This document shows positions 43,112 through 52,369 of a stretch of 64,000 nt of DNA, one piece after another. Position numbers and translations under genes: made by a program. Position 1 is the first letter of the stretch. Each line of letters starts with the position of its first letter. Under the pieces are notes generated by a model that was not told the DNA's origin, did no database searches, and saw only the letters and a program-made list of their open reading frames with translations. The DNA lies in assembly GCF_902506165.1 (NCBI RefSeq), contig NZ_LR733817.1, positions 1,959,947 through 2,023,946 on the forward strand, read 5' to 3'. This DNA is from Bosea sp. 29B. Its GTDB lineage: Bacteria > Pseudomonadota > Alphaproteobacteria > Rhizobiales > Beijerinckiaceae.

Positions 43112-43978
43112 ATGGCAGGCGACAGCGTCACCATCGTCGAGGTCGGCCCGCGCGATGGCTTGCAGAACGAGACGGCCGAGATCGCGACCGCGGAGAAGCT
43201 GGCGCTGATCGGCATGCTCGCCGATGCCGGGCTTTCCCGGATCGAGGCGACCGCTTTCGTCTCGCCGCGCTGGGTGCCGCAGATGGCCGACCACGAGGCG
43301 GTGATGCGCGGCGTCGGCCGCCGGCAAGGCGTGAGCTATTCCGCCCTGGTCCCCAATGAGAAAGGCGCCGAGGCCGCGCTCGCCGCCGGCGCGCAGGCGC
43401 TCGCCGTATTCACCGCGGCGTCGGAGAGCTTCTGCCGGAAGAACACCAATTGCTTGATCGCCGAGAGCATCGAGCGCTTCCGGCCGGTGATGGCGCTAGC
43501 CGAGCGCGCCGGCGTGGCCGTGCGCGGCTATGTCTCCTGCGCGCTCGACTGCCCCTATGAAGGAAAGATCGCGCCCGAGGCAGTGGCAACGGTCACGGCC
43601 GAACTGCTCGCGCTCGGCTGCAGCGAGATCGCCCTGTCAGACACGCTCGGTCGCGGCACGCCGGAGCGCACGGCGACTATGGTCGAGGCGGCGCTGCGAC
43701 GGGCGCCGGCTGCCATGTTGGCCGGGCATTTCCACGACACCTCCGGCCAGGCCATCGCCAATGTCGCGGCGGCCTGGGAGCTGGGCTTGCGTGTCTTCGA
43801 CGGCTCGGTTGGCGGTCTCGGTGGCTGCCCCTATGCACCCGGGGCGGCCGGCAATCTCGCGACCGAGCGACTGGTCGCGCATTTCGAGGCCCAGGGCATC
43901 GCGACCGGGATCGACCGCGCTCGCCTGGAAGCGACAGCGGCATGGATCGCCGGCCGCCGAGCAGCTGCAGCACCATAG
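43112..43978 (+). CDS. mvaB: Hydroxymethylglutaryl-CoA lyase
   Basis: 288 residues. All known catalytic and metal-binding residues map with one offset to the human enzyme: Arg14 and Asp15 (EVGPRDGLQNE), His206 and His208 (AGHFHDTSG), and Cys239 in the signature GGLGGCPYAPGAAGN. The enzyme cleaves HMG-CoA to acetyl-CoA and acetoacetate in the cytoplasm. It starts 2 bp after livF and closes the operon that begins with HMG-CoA reductase, giving a complete route from mevalonate to central metabolism. Leucine breakdown also uses this enzyme, but no other leucine genes lie nearby. Confidence 0.94.
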   Translation: MAGDSVTIVEVGPRDGLQNETAEIATAEKLALIGMLADAGLSRIEATAFVSPRWVPQMADHEAVMRGVGRRQGVSYSALVPNEKGAEAALAAGAQALAVFTAASESFCRKNTNCLIAESIERFRPVMALAERAGVAVRGYVSCALDCPYEGKIAPEAVATVTAELLALGCSEIALSDTLGRGTPERTATMVEAALRRAPAAMLAGHFHDTSGQAIANVAAAWELGLRVFDGSVGGLGGCPYAPGAAGNLATERLVAHFEAQGIATGIDRARLEATAAWIAGRRAAAAP

Positions 43979-44014
43979 CAGGGCGGCCTGACGCCGCCCC
44001 GCCAGGAGGCCTGA

Positions 44015-45028
44015 TCAGGCGACGAGGAAGCCGGCGTCGACCGGATCGTCGCGGTTGATCGTCCAGCGTGCGGTGCCGAGCAGGCCGGCAGTGCCCTTGA
44101 CGGTGGGGCGCACGGCGCGCGTGCCGTTCAGGCTGGTTTCGCCGATCAGGCAACCTTCGAAGGTGCCGGAGCCGAGCAGGCCTTCCGAGCGGATCGGCTG
44201 GTGCAGCTTCATCAGGCCGCGCGCCTCGTACATCGCCATCATCGCGCTGGTGCCGGTCCCGCCGGGCGAGCGATCGAGCTGGCCGGCCGAGAAGACATGG
44301 ACGTTCTTGTAGAAGGCGCCCTCGATCGTCGGCTCGTGCCAGAAGGTGACGAAGTTGAAGTTGTTGATATGCGCCGAGGCCGGGTGCTGGATCGCGACCT
44401 TCTGGCGAAGCTGCTCGCGGGCGATGATGCCGAGGCGGGACAGCTCGGAGCCGTTCTCCGGCGAGATCCGGAGCGAGGTGCCGCGCAGGTCGATGATCCC
44501 GAAATAATTGCCGCCCCAGACGATGTCGGCCTTGAGCGAGCCGACGCCCGGCAGGTCGAACGGCACGTCCTGCGCCGCGACATAGGCCGGCACGTTCTCG
44601 AAGCGGGTCCAGACCACGTCGGGACCGTCATTGGCGACCTCGGCGGTGACCAGCCCGGCGGTGGTCTCGAAGCGGATGGTGGTGCGGCCGTTCTCGCCGC
44701 GCCGGACGAGGCCGAGCGCGACCATCGCCATGCCGACCGCGATCGTGCCGTGGCCGCACATATGGGAGTACTGGGTGCCGTCGATATAGATCAGGCCGGC
44801 ATCGTAGTCCGGGCTCGACGGCGGCGTCAGGAACACGCCGAACATGTCCTTGTGGCCGCGCGGCTCGCGCATCAGGGCGCAGCGCAGCCAGTCGTAGTTC
44901 TCCTCGAGGAAGCGGCGCTTCTCCAGGATGCTCGATCCGGCGGGGTACGGAATCCCGCTATGGATGATGCAGAGGGGTTCACCCTCGGTATGCGTGTAGA
45001 CGACGTCGAAGACATTCTGCTGGCGCAT
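44015..45028 (-). CDS. Proline racemase family protein (hydroxyproline epimerase / 3-hydroxyproline dehydratase-like)
   Basis: 337 residues. The first active-site motif MCGHGTIAVGM carries Cys91. The second, normally DRSPCGTGTSA in racemases and epimerases (Thr in trans-3-hydroxyproline dehydratases), reads DRSPGGTGTSA, so the second acid-base residue is Gly256. The family racemises proline, epimerises 4-hydroxyproline or dehydrates 3-hydroxyproline. Loss of the second thiol argues against a two-base racemase and leaves a dehydratase or a different reaction. It is the last gene of the Pot-type transporter operon, so its substrate is probably the imported compound. Confidence 0.85.
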   Translation of the reverse strand: MRQQNVFDVVYTHTEGEPLCIIHSGIPYPAGSSILEKRRFLEENYDWLRCALMREPRGHKDMFGVFLTPPSSPDYDAGLIYIDGTQYSHMCGHGTIAVGMAMVALGLVRRGENGRTTIRFETTAGLVTAEVANDGPDVVWTRFENVPAYVAAQDVPFDLPGVGSLKADIVWGGNYFGIIDLRGTSLRISPENGSELSRLGIIAREQLRQKVAIQHPASAHINNFNFVTFWHEPTIEGAFYKNVHVFSAGQLDRSPGGTGTSAMMAMYEARGLMKLHQPIRSEGLLGSGTFEGCLIGETSLNGTRAVRPTVKGTAGLLGTARWTINRDDPVDAGFLVA

Positions 45029-45063
45029 GGTCCGCTCCTTGGGAAAACAGTTGGTAGACAGGG

Positions 45064-45852
45064 CTATCGGCGTCTCTCGGAGAGCACGTCGAGGCCGATG
45101 GTGAGGTCGAGCAGTACGATCACGATGGCGGCGACGATGATGGTCAGGCCGGAGACCGCGGCGATGGTCGGGTCGATCGTGTACTGGACGTAATTGAACA
45201 GCTTGACCGGGATCGTGGTCAGCTCGGCCGTCGTGTTGAAGATGCTGAGCTCGACATTGATCCAGGAGGCGATGAAGGCGAAGATCGCGCCGCTAACGAG
45301 CCCGCTGCGAATCTGCGGCAAGGTCACCAGAAAGAACGTCGTGAGAGGCCGGGCGCCGAGATCGGCCGACGCCTCTTCTAGGCTGCGCTGGTCTTCGCTG
45401 AGCTGCGGCAGCACGGCGCGCAGCACGAAGGGCATGATGATCACGACATGCCCGACCAGCAGCGCCGGAAAGCTGCGGACGAGGCCGATCGCGCTACCGT
45501 ATTGCAGCAGCGCCGCGCCGAGCACGACATGCGGCAGGATCAGCGGCGACATCAGCGTTTCCGAAAGCAGGCCGCGACCGGTGAAGCGGTAGCGGGCGAT
45601 CGCGATCGCCGCCGGCACCGCCAGCACAACCGCGACGACGGTCGCAGCGACCGCGAGCAGCGTGCTGATCAGGAAGGCCGAGACATAGGACGGATCGCCC
45701 AGCATCTTGCCGTACCAGGCGAGGGTGAGCCCCTGCGGCGGGAAGGCGAGGAAGCTGGTCGTGGTCAGCGAGGCCCCGACGAGGACGACGAGCGGCAAAG
45801 CGAGATAGGCGAGCGCGGCGAGGGAGACGATGCGGACGAGAGCTGACACCAT
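45064..45852 (-). CDS. Pot-type ABC transporter permease (PotC-like)
   Basis: 262 residues from the ATG at 45852, which is preceded by GAGGAGGG; an in-frame start at 45873 lacks this. Six hydrophobic segments are visible. The EAA loop conserved in binding-protein-dependent permeases appears as EEASADLGARPLTTFFLVTL. It follows the PotB-like gene by one base. Confidence 0.9.
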   Translation of the reverse strand: MVSALVRIVSLAALAYLALPLVVLVGASLTTTSFLAFPPQGLTLAWYGKMLGDPSYVSAFLISTLLAVAATVVAVVLAVPAAIAIARYRFTGRGLLSETLMSPLILPHVVLGAALLQYGSAIGLVRSFPALLVGHVVIIMPFVLRAVLPQLSEDQRSLEEASADLGARPLTTFFLVTLPQIRSGLVSGAIFAFIASWINVELSIFNTTAELTTIPVKLFNYVQYTIDPTIAAVSGLTIIVAAIVIVLLDLTIGLDVLSERRR

Positions 45853-45853
45853 C

Positions 45854-46687
45854 TCAGGCCCTCCTCGGCTCACTGAGCCGTCCGGCGATGGCGACGAGCG
45901 CCAGCGTCAGCACCAGCATGGTGATGCTGAGCGCACCGCCATAGTTGAAGTCGAAGACAGAGCTGTATTGCTGGAAGATCAGCATCGAGAAGACGGTGAT
46001 CCGCCCGCCGCTGAGCAGCGCCGGCGTGACATAGGCGCTGACGGCCAGCATGAAGACCATGACGGCCCCGGCCATCAGACCGGGCAGGCTGAGCGGGAAG
46101 ATGATGGTGCGGAAGGTGCCGGCGGGCGTCGCGCCGAGATCGGCGGAGGCGTGCTCCAGCGCCGGATCGACCTTGGCGAGCGCATTGCCTACTGCGAGCA
46201 CGATGAAGGGCAGGAGGATGTAGACGAGGCCGATCAGGATGCCGAGCTCGGTGCCGAGGAAGCGCATCGGCCGCTCTATCAGGCCGAGACCGATCAGCCC
46301 GTCATTGACGAGGCCATTGCGGCCGAGCAGCACCATCCAGCCGAAAGAGCGCACGATGTTGCTGGTGAACAGCGGCACGACCAGCAGGATCACGCAGAAC
46401 CGGCGCCAGGGCCGCCATTTGACGATGCGGACGAGATACCAGGCGAGCGGGTAGCCGATCAGCACGCAGACCAGCGTGGTCAGCGCCCCTATCCGGAAGG
46501 TCACCCAGAGCACATCCCAGTGATAGGCGTCGGCGAGGATGCGGACGTAATGCGCGAAGGTCGGCTGGCCGGCCGCCGTCGTCAGGCTCGCGATCAGGAC
46601 GACCGCCATCGGCGCCAGGAAGAAGGCGACGAAGAAGGCCGCTGGCAGGGCGCAGAGCAGCAGGACCGGGCTCAGCCTTCCGCTCAT
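45854..46687 (-). CDS. Pot-type ABC transporter permease (PotB-like)
   Basis: 277 residues. The N-terminal membrane helix region reads LLLCALPAAFFVAFFLAPMA, and the EAA loop is EHASADLGATPAGTFRTIIF. The ATG at 46687 overlaps the stop of the ATPase gene by one base. It forms a heterodimeric pore with the PotC-like permease. Confidence 0.9.
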   Translation of the reverse strand: MSGRLSPVLLLCALPAAFFVAFFLAPMAVVLIASLTTAAGQPTFAHYVRILADAYHWDVLWVTFRIGALTTLVCVLIGYPLAWYLVRIVKWRPWRRFCVILLVVPLFTSNIVRSFGWMVLLGRNGLVNDGLIGLGLIERPMRFLGTELGILIGLVYILLPFIVLAVGNALAKVDPALEHASADLGATPAGTFRTIIFPLSLPGLMAGAVMVFMLAVSAYVTPALLSGGRITVFSMLIFQQYSSVFDFNYGGALSITMLVLTLALVAIAGRLSEPRRA

Positions 46688-47742
46688 CACGCATCCCCCG
46701 GCACGAGACGCAGGTCCGAGAGGCGGATATTGGCGAAGACCGGCTGGCCGACGCTCAGGCCGGCCAGAGCGGACGGGGCGAGCCGGCCGGTCAGCGTGGT
46801 GCCGCCGACGGTCAGCGCCACAGAGGCATGGCTGCCGACATGGACGATGTCGGAGACGATGGCCGGCAGAGCGAGGCGCTCGGCGACGGGTTCGGCCGTG
46901 ACGAGGATATCCTCCGGCCGCAGCACACCGGTGAGAGCCCCATGTGGTGCATCGGAGGTAGAAAGGGTGATCGCACCATTGAGCAACGAGAAGCCGCCGT
47001 CACCGCGCCTGTTGACCGCGAGCAGGTTGGCGTCGCCGATGAAGTCGGCGGCGAAGCGGGTCGCCGGTCGGGCATAGATGTCCTGGCCGCGGCCGATCTG
47101 CTCGATGCGGCCGCGATTCATCAGCACGATCCGGTCGGCCATGGTCATCGCCTCCTCCTGGTCGTGTGTCACGAACAGGAAGGCGATGCCGAGCTGGTGC
47201 TGGATCTGCTTGAGTTCGCTCTGGACCTTCTTGCGCAGCTTGAGATCGAGCGCGCTCAGGGGCTCATCGAGCAGCAGCAATTGCGGCCGGTTGACGATGG
47301 CCCGCGCCAGAGCGACGCGCTGCTGCTGGCCGCCGGAAAGCTGGGCCGGCAGGCGTTCGCCAAAACCGGAAAGGCCGACGAGCTCCAGCGCTTCGGCGGC
47401 GCGCTTGCCCGCCTCATTCTTCGGTGTGCCTTGCCGGCGCGGCCCGTAGGCGACGTTCTCGGCGACACTCATATGCGGGAAGAGCGCGTAGTTCTGGAAC
47501 ACCGTGTTGAGCGGGCGCCGATAGGGCGGCAGCCGCGTCACATCCTCGCCCGCCAGCCTGACCGTGCCAGCCTCCGGCGTCAGGAAACCGGCGATGCAGC
47601 GCAGCAGCGTGGTCTTGCCGCAGCCCGATGGCCCCAGCAGGGCGATGAACTCGCCCTGCTCGACGGCGAGATCGATCGCCGTCAGCGCCGGCTGTCCGCC
47701 GAAATGCTTGGACAGGCCGTCTATGGCGAGGATGGGGCTCAT
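46687..47742 (-). CDS. Pot-type ABC transporter ATP-binding protein (PotA-like)
   Basis: 351 residues. Walker [20 protein letters not shown]-loop [15 protein letters not shown], signature [15 protein letters not shown], Walker [13 protein letters not shown] and switch [15 protein letters not shown]-terminal TOBE domain follows (residues about 270-345, [14 protein letters not shown]). This domain layout separates it from the Liv ATPases and fits polyamine, betaine or opine-type importers. Confidence 0.93.
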   Translation of the reverse strand: MSPILAIDGLSKHFGGQPALTAIDLAVEQGEFIALLGPSGCGKTTLLRCIAGFLTPEAGTVRLAGEDVTRLPPYRRPLNTVFQNYALFPHMSVAENVAYGPRRQGTPKNEAGKRAAEALELVGLSGFGERLPAQLSGGQQQRVALARAIVNRPQLLLLDEPLSALDLKLRKKVQSELKQIQHQLGIAFLFVTHDQEEAMTMADRIVLMNRGRIEQIGRGQDIYARPATRFAADFIGDANLLAVNRRGDGGFSLLNGAITLSTSDAPHGALTGVLRPEDILVTAEPVAERLALPAIVSDIVHVGSHASVALTVGGTTLTGRLAPSALAGLSVGQPVFANIRLSDLRLVPGDA

Positions 47743-47773
47743 GCTGCGGCTCGCGATGCTCGTTGCCGTGCGA

Positions 47774-48817
47774 TCACTTGCGGGCGATCTGCCGGTTCCA
47801 CTCGTCGACGACGCGCGAGCGCAGGCCGTTGATCTCGGCCCAGTCGAACAATTGCAGGTTCTTCACCGAGCCGGTCTCGCCCCAGGGCAGCTTGCGGGCG
47901 GTCTCGGGCTTGACCGTGACGTTCTTCACGGACGGGCCGAGATAGAGCTTCTCGGCGAGGCAGCCGGAAGCGTCCGGCGTCAGCGCCTGGTTGATGAACT
48001 TGGCGGCAGCGTCCTTCTTCGAGGTGCCCTTGACCAGATGCAGGCGGGCATCGGTCGCCCAGGCGCCTTCCTTCGGCACGACGAAGCCGATCGGCAGGCC
48101 CTTGTCAGCGAGGTCCCAGGCGCCGACGTTGAAATGCGCGCCGATGATCGCCTCGCCGCTCTGATAGGCATTGGTCGCGGCGCCCGAGGAATCGAAGAAC
48201 AGCGCGGCCTTGAGTTCCTTGATCTTCTTGAAGGTCGGGGACAGATCGCCGGCCGGATGGCCCCAGATCCTCGACAGGAACATCACGAAGGGCACGCCGG
48301 AGGAATTCGCCGGCGAGGGAATCGTGACGGCGTCCTCGAACTCCGGCTTCCAGAGGTCGTTCCAGGAGGTCGGGACAGCCTTGACCTTCTGGGTGTTGTA
48401 GGTGAGCCCGAGCGAATAATAGCCGGTGCCGACCGCATAGGTGGTCGCGCCGCTCTTGTAGATCGCTTCCGGCAGGGTGCTGGCGAGATTGGAGATCGCC
48501 GCCGGGTCGAGATTGTCGGTCACCTCGGCGGCGAGGGCTAGCTCGCTGATGCCACCATCCATCCAGGCGACGTCGATGGTCGGCGCGGCCTTCTGTTGCT
48601 GCAACTTTGCGAGGGTGACGGTCGAGGTGCCGATCTCGGCGTTGACGGCGATGCCGGTCGCCTTGGTGAAGGGCTCGGCGACGCAAGCCTTGAAGGCGTC
48701 GCCCCAGTTGCCGCCATACCAGGCGACGGTGATCGACGAAGGCTGCTGCGCCAAGGCAGGCGTGGTGAGCAGGGTGGTGGCGAGCATGGCCGTGGCCAGC
48801 CGGACGGTACGGGTCAT
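47774..48817 (-). CDS. Pot-type ABC transporter substrate-binding protein
   Basis: 347 residues from the ATG at 48817. Signal peptide [20 protein letters not shown] with cleavage near ALAQQ. The mature protein has a type II binding fold of the PotD/IdiA group ([41 protein letters not shown]). It is the first gene of the five-gene operon ending in the proline racemase family gene, and is divergent from the GlxA-type regulator. Confidence 0.9.
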   Translation of the reverse strand: MTRTVRLATAMLATTLLTTPALAQQPSSITVAWYGGNWGDAFKACVAEPFTKATGIAVNAEIGTSTVTLAKLQQQKAAPTIDVAWMDGGISELALAAEVTDNLDPAAISNLASTLPEAIYKSGATTYAVGTGYYSLGLTYNTQKVKAVPTSWNDLWKPEFEDAVTIPSPANSSGVPFVMFLSRIWGHPAGDLSPTFKKIKELKAALFFDSSGAATNAYQSGEAIIGAHFNVGAWDLADKGLPIGFVVPKEGAWATDARLHLVKGTSKKDAAAKFINQALTPDASGCLAEKLYLGPSVKNVTVKPETARKLPWGETGSVKNLQLFDWAEINGLRSRVVDEWNRQIARK

Positions 48818-48924
48818 CGTCGTTCTCCTCTGCCGAGCGTCTTTGCGCTTCTGTAAGCACATGTTGGCGCGCAGGGTGCAAAAGGCACTAGAATGCACCG
48901 GCCCAAAATTTGAATAATCACGAC

Positions 48925-49953
48925 ATGAGCAACGTGCAGCTTCATCACCCCCCCAGCGATCGGCCACAGCCCGCGGCAACGCCAGTCTCGCGGCTGCGGA
49001 TCGGCTTCCTCCTGCTCGACCAGTTCACGCTCGCCGCCTTCTCCGGGCTGATCGACGTGCTGCGGCTGGCGGCGGACCATGGCGGGCGCAGCCGCCAGCT
49101 GCATGCGAGCTGGACGGTGATGAGCCTCGATGGCGAGCCACGGCGTTCGAGCTGCGGCGTCTCGGTCACCCCGAACGCCGGCCTCCTCGACCCGGCCGGC
49201 TTCGACTACATCGCCGTCTGCGGCGGCAACGACTACCTCAACGACGCCCTGCCCGAGAGCCTGCTCGGCTATCTGCGCCGGGCGGCGGCGTCCGGCGTGC
49301 GTCTTCTGGGCATCTGCACCGGCACCTTCGCCATCGCCCGGGCCGGCCTTGCCGGACCGCGCCGGGTCTGCGTGCACTGGAACGTGCTCGACGCCTTCAA
49401 GGAGCGCTTCCCCAAGGTCTCGGCCGGGGTCGAGCGGCTCTTCATCGACGAGGGCGACCTGATCACCTGCGCCGGCTCGACCGCCGCGATCGATCTCGGC
49501 CTCTATCTCGTCGCGCGCCATTGCGGCCGCGACAAGGCCCAGCAGGCGATGCGGCACATGATGCTGCAGGACATGCGGCCGGCCGAGATGCCGCAGGCGC
49601 ATTTCTATGCCGAGCTGGCGCCCAATCTCGACGTCAGGGTGCAGCAGGCCGCGCAGTTCATCGAGCAGCGGCTCGACAATCCCCCGCCGATCGCTGCCGT
49701 CGCGCGCTATGTCGGCGTCAGTCCGCGGCAGCTCGAGCGCCTGTTCGGCGCCTCATTGGGCCAGAGCCCGGCGGCCTTCCAGCGCAAGCTGCGGCTCGAC
49801 TATGCGAAATGGCTGATCCTGAATAGCAGGCGCTCACTCACAGACATCGCCATGGGTGCGGGCTTTGCCGACAGCGCCCATCTCTCGCGGGACTTCAAGG
49901 CGGCCTTCCACGAAACCCCACGCTCCCTGCGGCAGAAGGCGCAGCTCGCCTGA
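48925..49953 (+). CDS. GlxA family transcriptional regulator (DJ-1/PfpI domain + AraC HTH)
   Basis: About 342 residues from the ATG at 48925; a TTG at 48910 in frame is less likely. The N-terminal DJ-1/PfpI-type domain contains LLGICTGTFAIARAGLAGP with its Cys, and the C-terminal AraC domain shows AAVARYVGVSPRQLERLFGA and LTDIAMGAGFADSAHLSRDF. It diverges from the Pot transporter operon. GlxA-type regulators such as CdhR, GbdR and ArgR control carnitine, betaine and amino-acid catabolism, so this one probably controls uptake and use of the (hydroxy)proline-like substrate. Confidence 0.9.
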   Translation: MSNVQLHHPPSDRPQPAATPVSRLRIGFLLLDQFTLAAFSGLIDVLRLAADHGGRSRQLHASWTVMSLDGEPRRSSCGVSVTPNAGLLDPAGFDYIAVCGGNDYLNDALPESLLGYLRRAAASGVRLLGICTGTFAIARAGLAGPRRVCVHWNVLDAFKERFPKVSAGVERLFIDEGDLITCAGSTAAIDLGLYLVARHCGRDKAQQAMRHMMLQDMRPAEMPQAHFYAELAPNLDVRVQQAAQFIEQRLDNPPPIAAVARYVGVSPRQLERLFGASLGQSPAAFQRKLRLDYAKWLILNSRRSLTDIAMGAGFADSAHLSRDFKAAFHETPRSLRQKAQLA

Positions 49954-49959
49954 GCCACT

Positions 49960-50061
49960 AGAGCAGTTCCGCGTTTCTGCGAATCGCAGAACTGCTCTAA
50001 GCTTTTGTTCTATCGCATTTTCTTCACGCGAACCGGCACCCACTTCGCTCGAAAATGCTCT
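49960..50061. repeat. 102-bp palindromic intergenic element, copy A
   Basis: Begins AGAGCAGTT and ends AAATGCTCT. The left half is a hairpin with arms AGAGCAGTT/AACTGCTCT (49960-49968 and 49990-49998) and an inner CTGCG/CGCAG stem. Its total length is the same as that of the element at 61958-62059, which shares the terminal sequences. It lies between the convergent GlxA-type and TIM-barrel genes. Confidence 0.8.
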
Positions 50062-50067
50062 GGTCCG

Positions 50068-50739
50068 TCAGAGACAGGCGGCGATCGCTTCGAGCTGCAC
50101 GTCCAGCGCGGTTGCACGCGCCGGAAAGCGGCCTTCGAGCGCCGACGTGCCGATGGTAAACCCGGCGGCGCCGGCCCGCCGGACTGCTTCGATCTGCTCG
50201 GGCCGGTCGATCGAGCCTGCGACGATCACCGGCTTGTCGGTAGCTCCGCAGATGGCCGTCATCAGCGCGGGAACGTCGACGCCGGAGCGATAGGCGAGCA
50301 AGTCGAGCCCGTCGACGCCGTCCCGGCTCGCAAGGGCGCGGGCGCTGGCAGCGATTTCGTCGATCGAGCCGTTCAGCACGCTCGGATGCCCCGCGATCTC
50401 GCCGGGGAAAGGGTAATAGCGGATGCCGCTGCCACGCAGCAGCGGCAGGGCATCGTCGACATGCGTCCCGCCCAGCAGATGGTCGACGCCGAGATCGATG
50501 GCGGCGCGTACCGACATGATTTCGCTGGCGCGGTCGAGCGAGACGACTTCGAGATAGCTCGACGCACCACCGGCCTTGATCAGGCGGCCAAGCTCCCTGA
50601 GTGCAGCGAGCGGCAGCCCGACGTCCTTGAAGCCGATATGGCGGACGCCGGCTGCGAGCGCGGTCGCGACATGACCGGCGGCCTCCGGCACCGTCCGGTC
50701 GTGGCGCGTCAGCATGAAGATGAAATCGAGGTCAGCCAT
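50068..50739 (-). CDS. TIM-barrel protein of unknown function
   Basis: 223 residues from the ATG at 50739. I do not recognise a named family with confidence. Repeated strand-helix units are visible (ADLDFIFMLTRHD, GVRHIGFKDVGLP, SSYLEVVSLDRAS, GVDHLLGGTHVDD, IRYYPFPGEIAGHP, GVDGLDLLAYRSG). The end matches a phosphate-binding barrel: KPVIVAGSIDRPEQIEAVRR followed by GAAGFTIGTSALEG, like HisA/HisF or thiamine-phosphate-synthase-type barrels. It follows the AtoE-like carrier and the fused molybdoenzyme on the same strand and is probably the last gene of that operon. Confidence 0.6.
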   Translation of the reverse strand: MADLDFIFMLTRHDRTVPEAAGHVATALAAGVRHIGFKDVGLPLAALRELGRLIKAGGASSYLEVVSLDRASEIMSVRAAIDLGVDHLLGGTHVDDALPLLRGSGIRYYPFPGEIAGHPSVLNGSIDEIAASARALASRDGVDGLDLLAYRSGVDVPALMTAICGATDKPVIVAGSIDRPEQIEAVRRAGAAGFTIGTSALEGRFPARATALDVQLEAIAACL

Positions 50740-50842
50740 GGCGTTGCCCCGGCTCGCGGTTCTGGACACCGCTTCGTCCAGCTGCAGCAAGGTCGGCGGC
50801 TACCGGCCGCCCGTCAACTCCATCGGCGGCTTTCGGCGAGTG

Positions 50843-50875
50843 CGTCCCTGCCGCGTGAGCGTAGCGGCAGGGACG
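50843..50875. repeat. 12-bp inverted repeat between AtoE-like and TIM-barrel genes
   Basis: CGTCCCTGCCGC and GCGGCAGGGACG pair perfectly around a 9-nt loop in the 152-bp gap. There is no T run, so partial termination or 3'-end protection is more likely than a full stop. Confidence 0.65.
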
Positions 50876-50891
50876 ACGAGGCTCCGCTCGC

Positions 50892-52331
50892 TCAGGGCAT
50901 GACCGGCGCGCGATAAGCGAAGGTGTGCATCAGGGCAACCGCGAGCAGCATCACCACCGGGAAGTGGATGAAGAACTGCATCGAGGTGTAGCCGATCAGG
51001 TCCTTCGACTTCAGCTTGAGTACGCCGAGCAGCGGCAGCATCCAGAACGGGTTGATGAAGTTCGGCAGGGTCTCGGCAATGTTGTAGACCATCACGGTCC
51101 AGCCGAGATGTGCACCGATCTCGTTGGCAGCCTTCATGATGTAGGGCGCCTCGATGATCCATTTGCCGCCGGCCGAGGGGATGAAGAAGCCAAGGATTGC
51201 CGAATAGATGCCGACGATGAAGGAGAACACGCTGGCATCGCTGGCGAGGCTGACGAACCAGTGCGCGATCGTGTCGGAGAGCGAGGCGCCCTCGGCCTTC
51301 ACCCGCGTCAGCATGTAGGCGATGCCACCGTAGAACGGGAATTGCAGCAGCACGCCGGCGACGCTCGGCATCGCCTGCGAGAAGCTGACCAGGAAGCTGC
51401 GCGGCCGCCAGTGCAGCAGCGCGCCGACCAGCAGGAAGACGAAGTTGTAGGTATTGAGGCCCGACATGGTGATCAGCGGATTGCCGGACTTGAAGGTCTC
51501 GTAGAACCAGCCGGCCGCCAGCACGACGATCAGGATCGTCAGGAGCGGGCTGAATTCGAGATAATCACCCGGCCGGGTCGGCTTCTGCTCGGCCTTGACG
51601 TCGGTCAGGTCGACGCCGAGATCGGCGGCGGTCTTGGCCGCCGCGTCGGACGGCGTGGTGTAGTAGCAGATCGCGGCCGAGAGCAGCGTGCCGACCACGA
51701 TCACCAGCAGGTTCTGCCAGGTCAGGATCGTCTCGTAGAAGCTGATCACGCCGGTGATCGGCATCAGCGAGGGCGGGATGCTCGCCGGGTTGGCCTGCAA
51801 CTGCGCCGCCGAGGAGCTGATGCCGAGGGTGAAGCCGAAGCCGAGCCCGAGATAGCCGGCGGCCCCCGCGGCGCGATAATCGAGGCGGATGTCGCGGCGC
51901 CGCGCGATCTCGCGCACCAGCAGGCCGGAGAAGATCAGGCTGACGCCCCAGTTGACCAGCGAGAGCAGGATGCTGACCACGCCGACGAAGACGACGGCGC
52001 CGCGACCGGTCGACGGCACCGCGGCCGCCCGGCGCATCAGCGCCGCGACCGGCGGCGAGAGCGCGACGATGTAGCCGCCGATGGCGACCAGCGCCATCTG
52101 CATGGTGAAGGGGATGATGCTCCAGAAGCCCTCGCCAAAGGCGGTGCTGACCGCAACCGGCGAGCCGCCATGTGCGATCGCCGCCAGCGCCACTGCCACG
52201 GTCGCCAGCAGGACGAAGATATAGGCGTCCGGGAACCAGCGTTCAGAAAAGGCCACCATGGCCTGCGACAGGCGCACGAGGACGCCTTCGCGCGGCGCTG
52301 CCGCGCGTTCATTCAGGATCGTATCTGTCAT
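50892..52331 (-). CDS. Short-chain fatty acid / carboxylate transporter (AtoE family)
   Basis: 479 residues with about twelve membrane segments. The pattern matches the AtoE short-chain fatty acid permease family: SERWFPDAYIFVLLATVAVA near the start, LSLVNWGVSLIFSGLLVREI, GLGFGFTLGISSSAAQLQAN and FIPSAGGKWIIEAPYIMKAA. It lies 38 bp after the fused molybdopterin oxidoreductase. An imported carboxylate is likely to be the substrate, or its precursor, for that enzyme. E. coli AtoE serves acetoacetate/butyrate use; the link to acetoacetate from the mevalonate operon is only a possibility. Confidence 0.9.
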   Translation of the reverse strand: MTDTILNERAAAPREGVLVRLSQAMVAFSERWFPDAYIFVLLATVAVALAAIAHGGSPVAVSTAFGEGFWSIIPFTMQMALVAIGGYIVALSPPVAALMRRAAAVPSTGRGAVVFVGVVSILLSLVNWGVSLIFSGLLVREIARRRDIRLDYRAAGAAGYLGLGFGFTLGISSSAAQLQANPASIPPSLMPITGVISFYETILTWQNLLVIVVGTLLSAAICYYTTPSDAAAKTAADLGVDLTDVKAEQKPTRPGDYLEFSPLLTILIVVLAAGWFYETFKSGNPLITMSGLNTYNFVFLLVGALLHWRPRSFLVSFSQAMPSVAGVLLQFPFYGGIAYMLTRVKAEGASLSDTIAHWFVSLASDASVFSFIVGIYSAILGFFIPSAGGKWIIEAPYIMKAANEIGAHLGWTVMVYNIAETLPNFINPFWMLPLLGVLKLKSKDLIGYTSMQFFIHFPVVMLLAVALMHTFAYRAPVMP

Positions 52332-52369
52332 TGTCCCCTCTTATGGCGGTTTGCCGCCGTTGGTTTGGT

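Noticed and set aside
48910..48924. TTG at 48910 as the start of the second GlxA-type gene
   Set aside because: No ribosome site precedes it, and the ATG at 48925 leaves the whole DJ-1/PfpI domain intact.
50068..50739. Naming the TIM-barrel gene as HisA, TrpF or a pyridoxal biosynthesis enzyme
   Set aside because: Only the C-terminal phosphate-binding pattern is shared; catalytic residues of those families cannot be placed.
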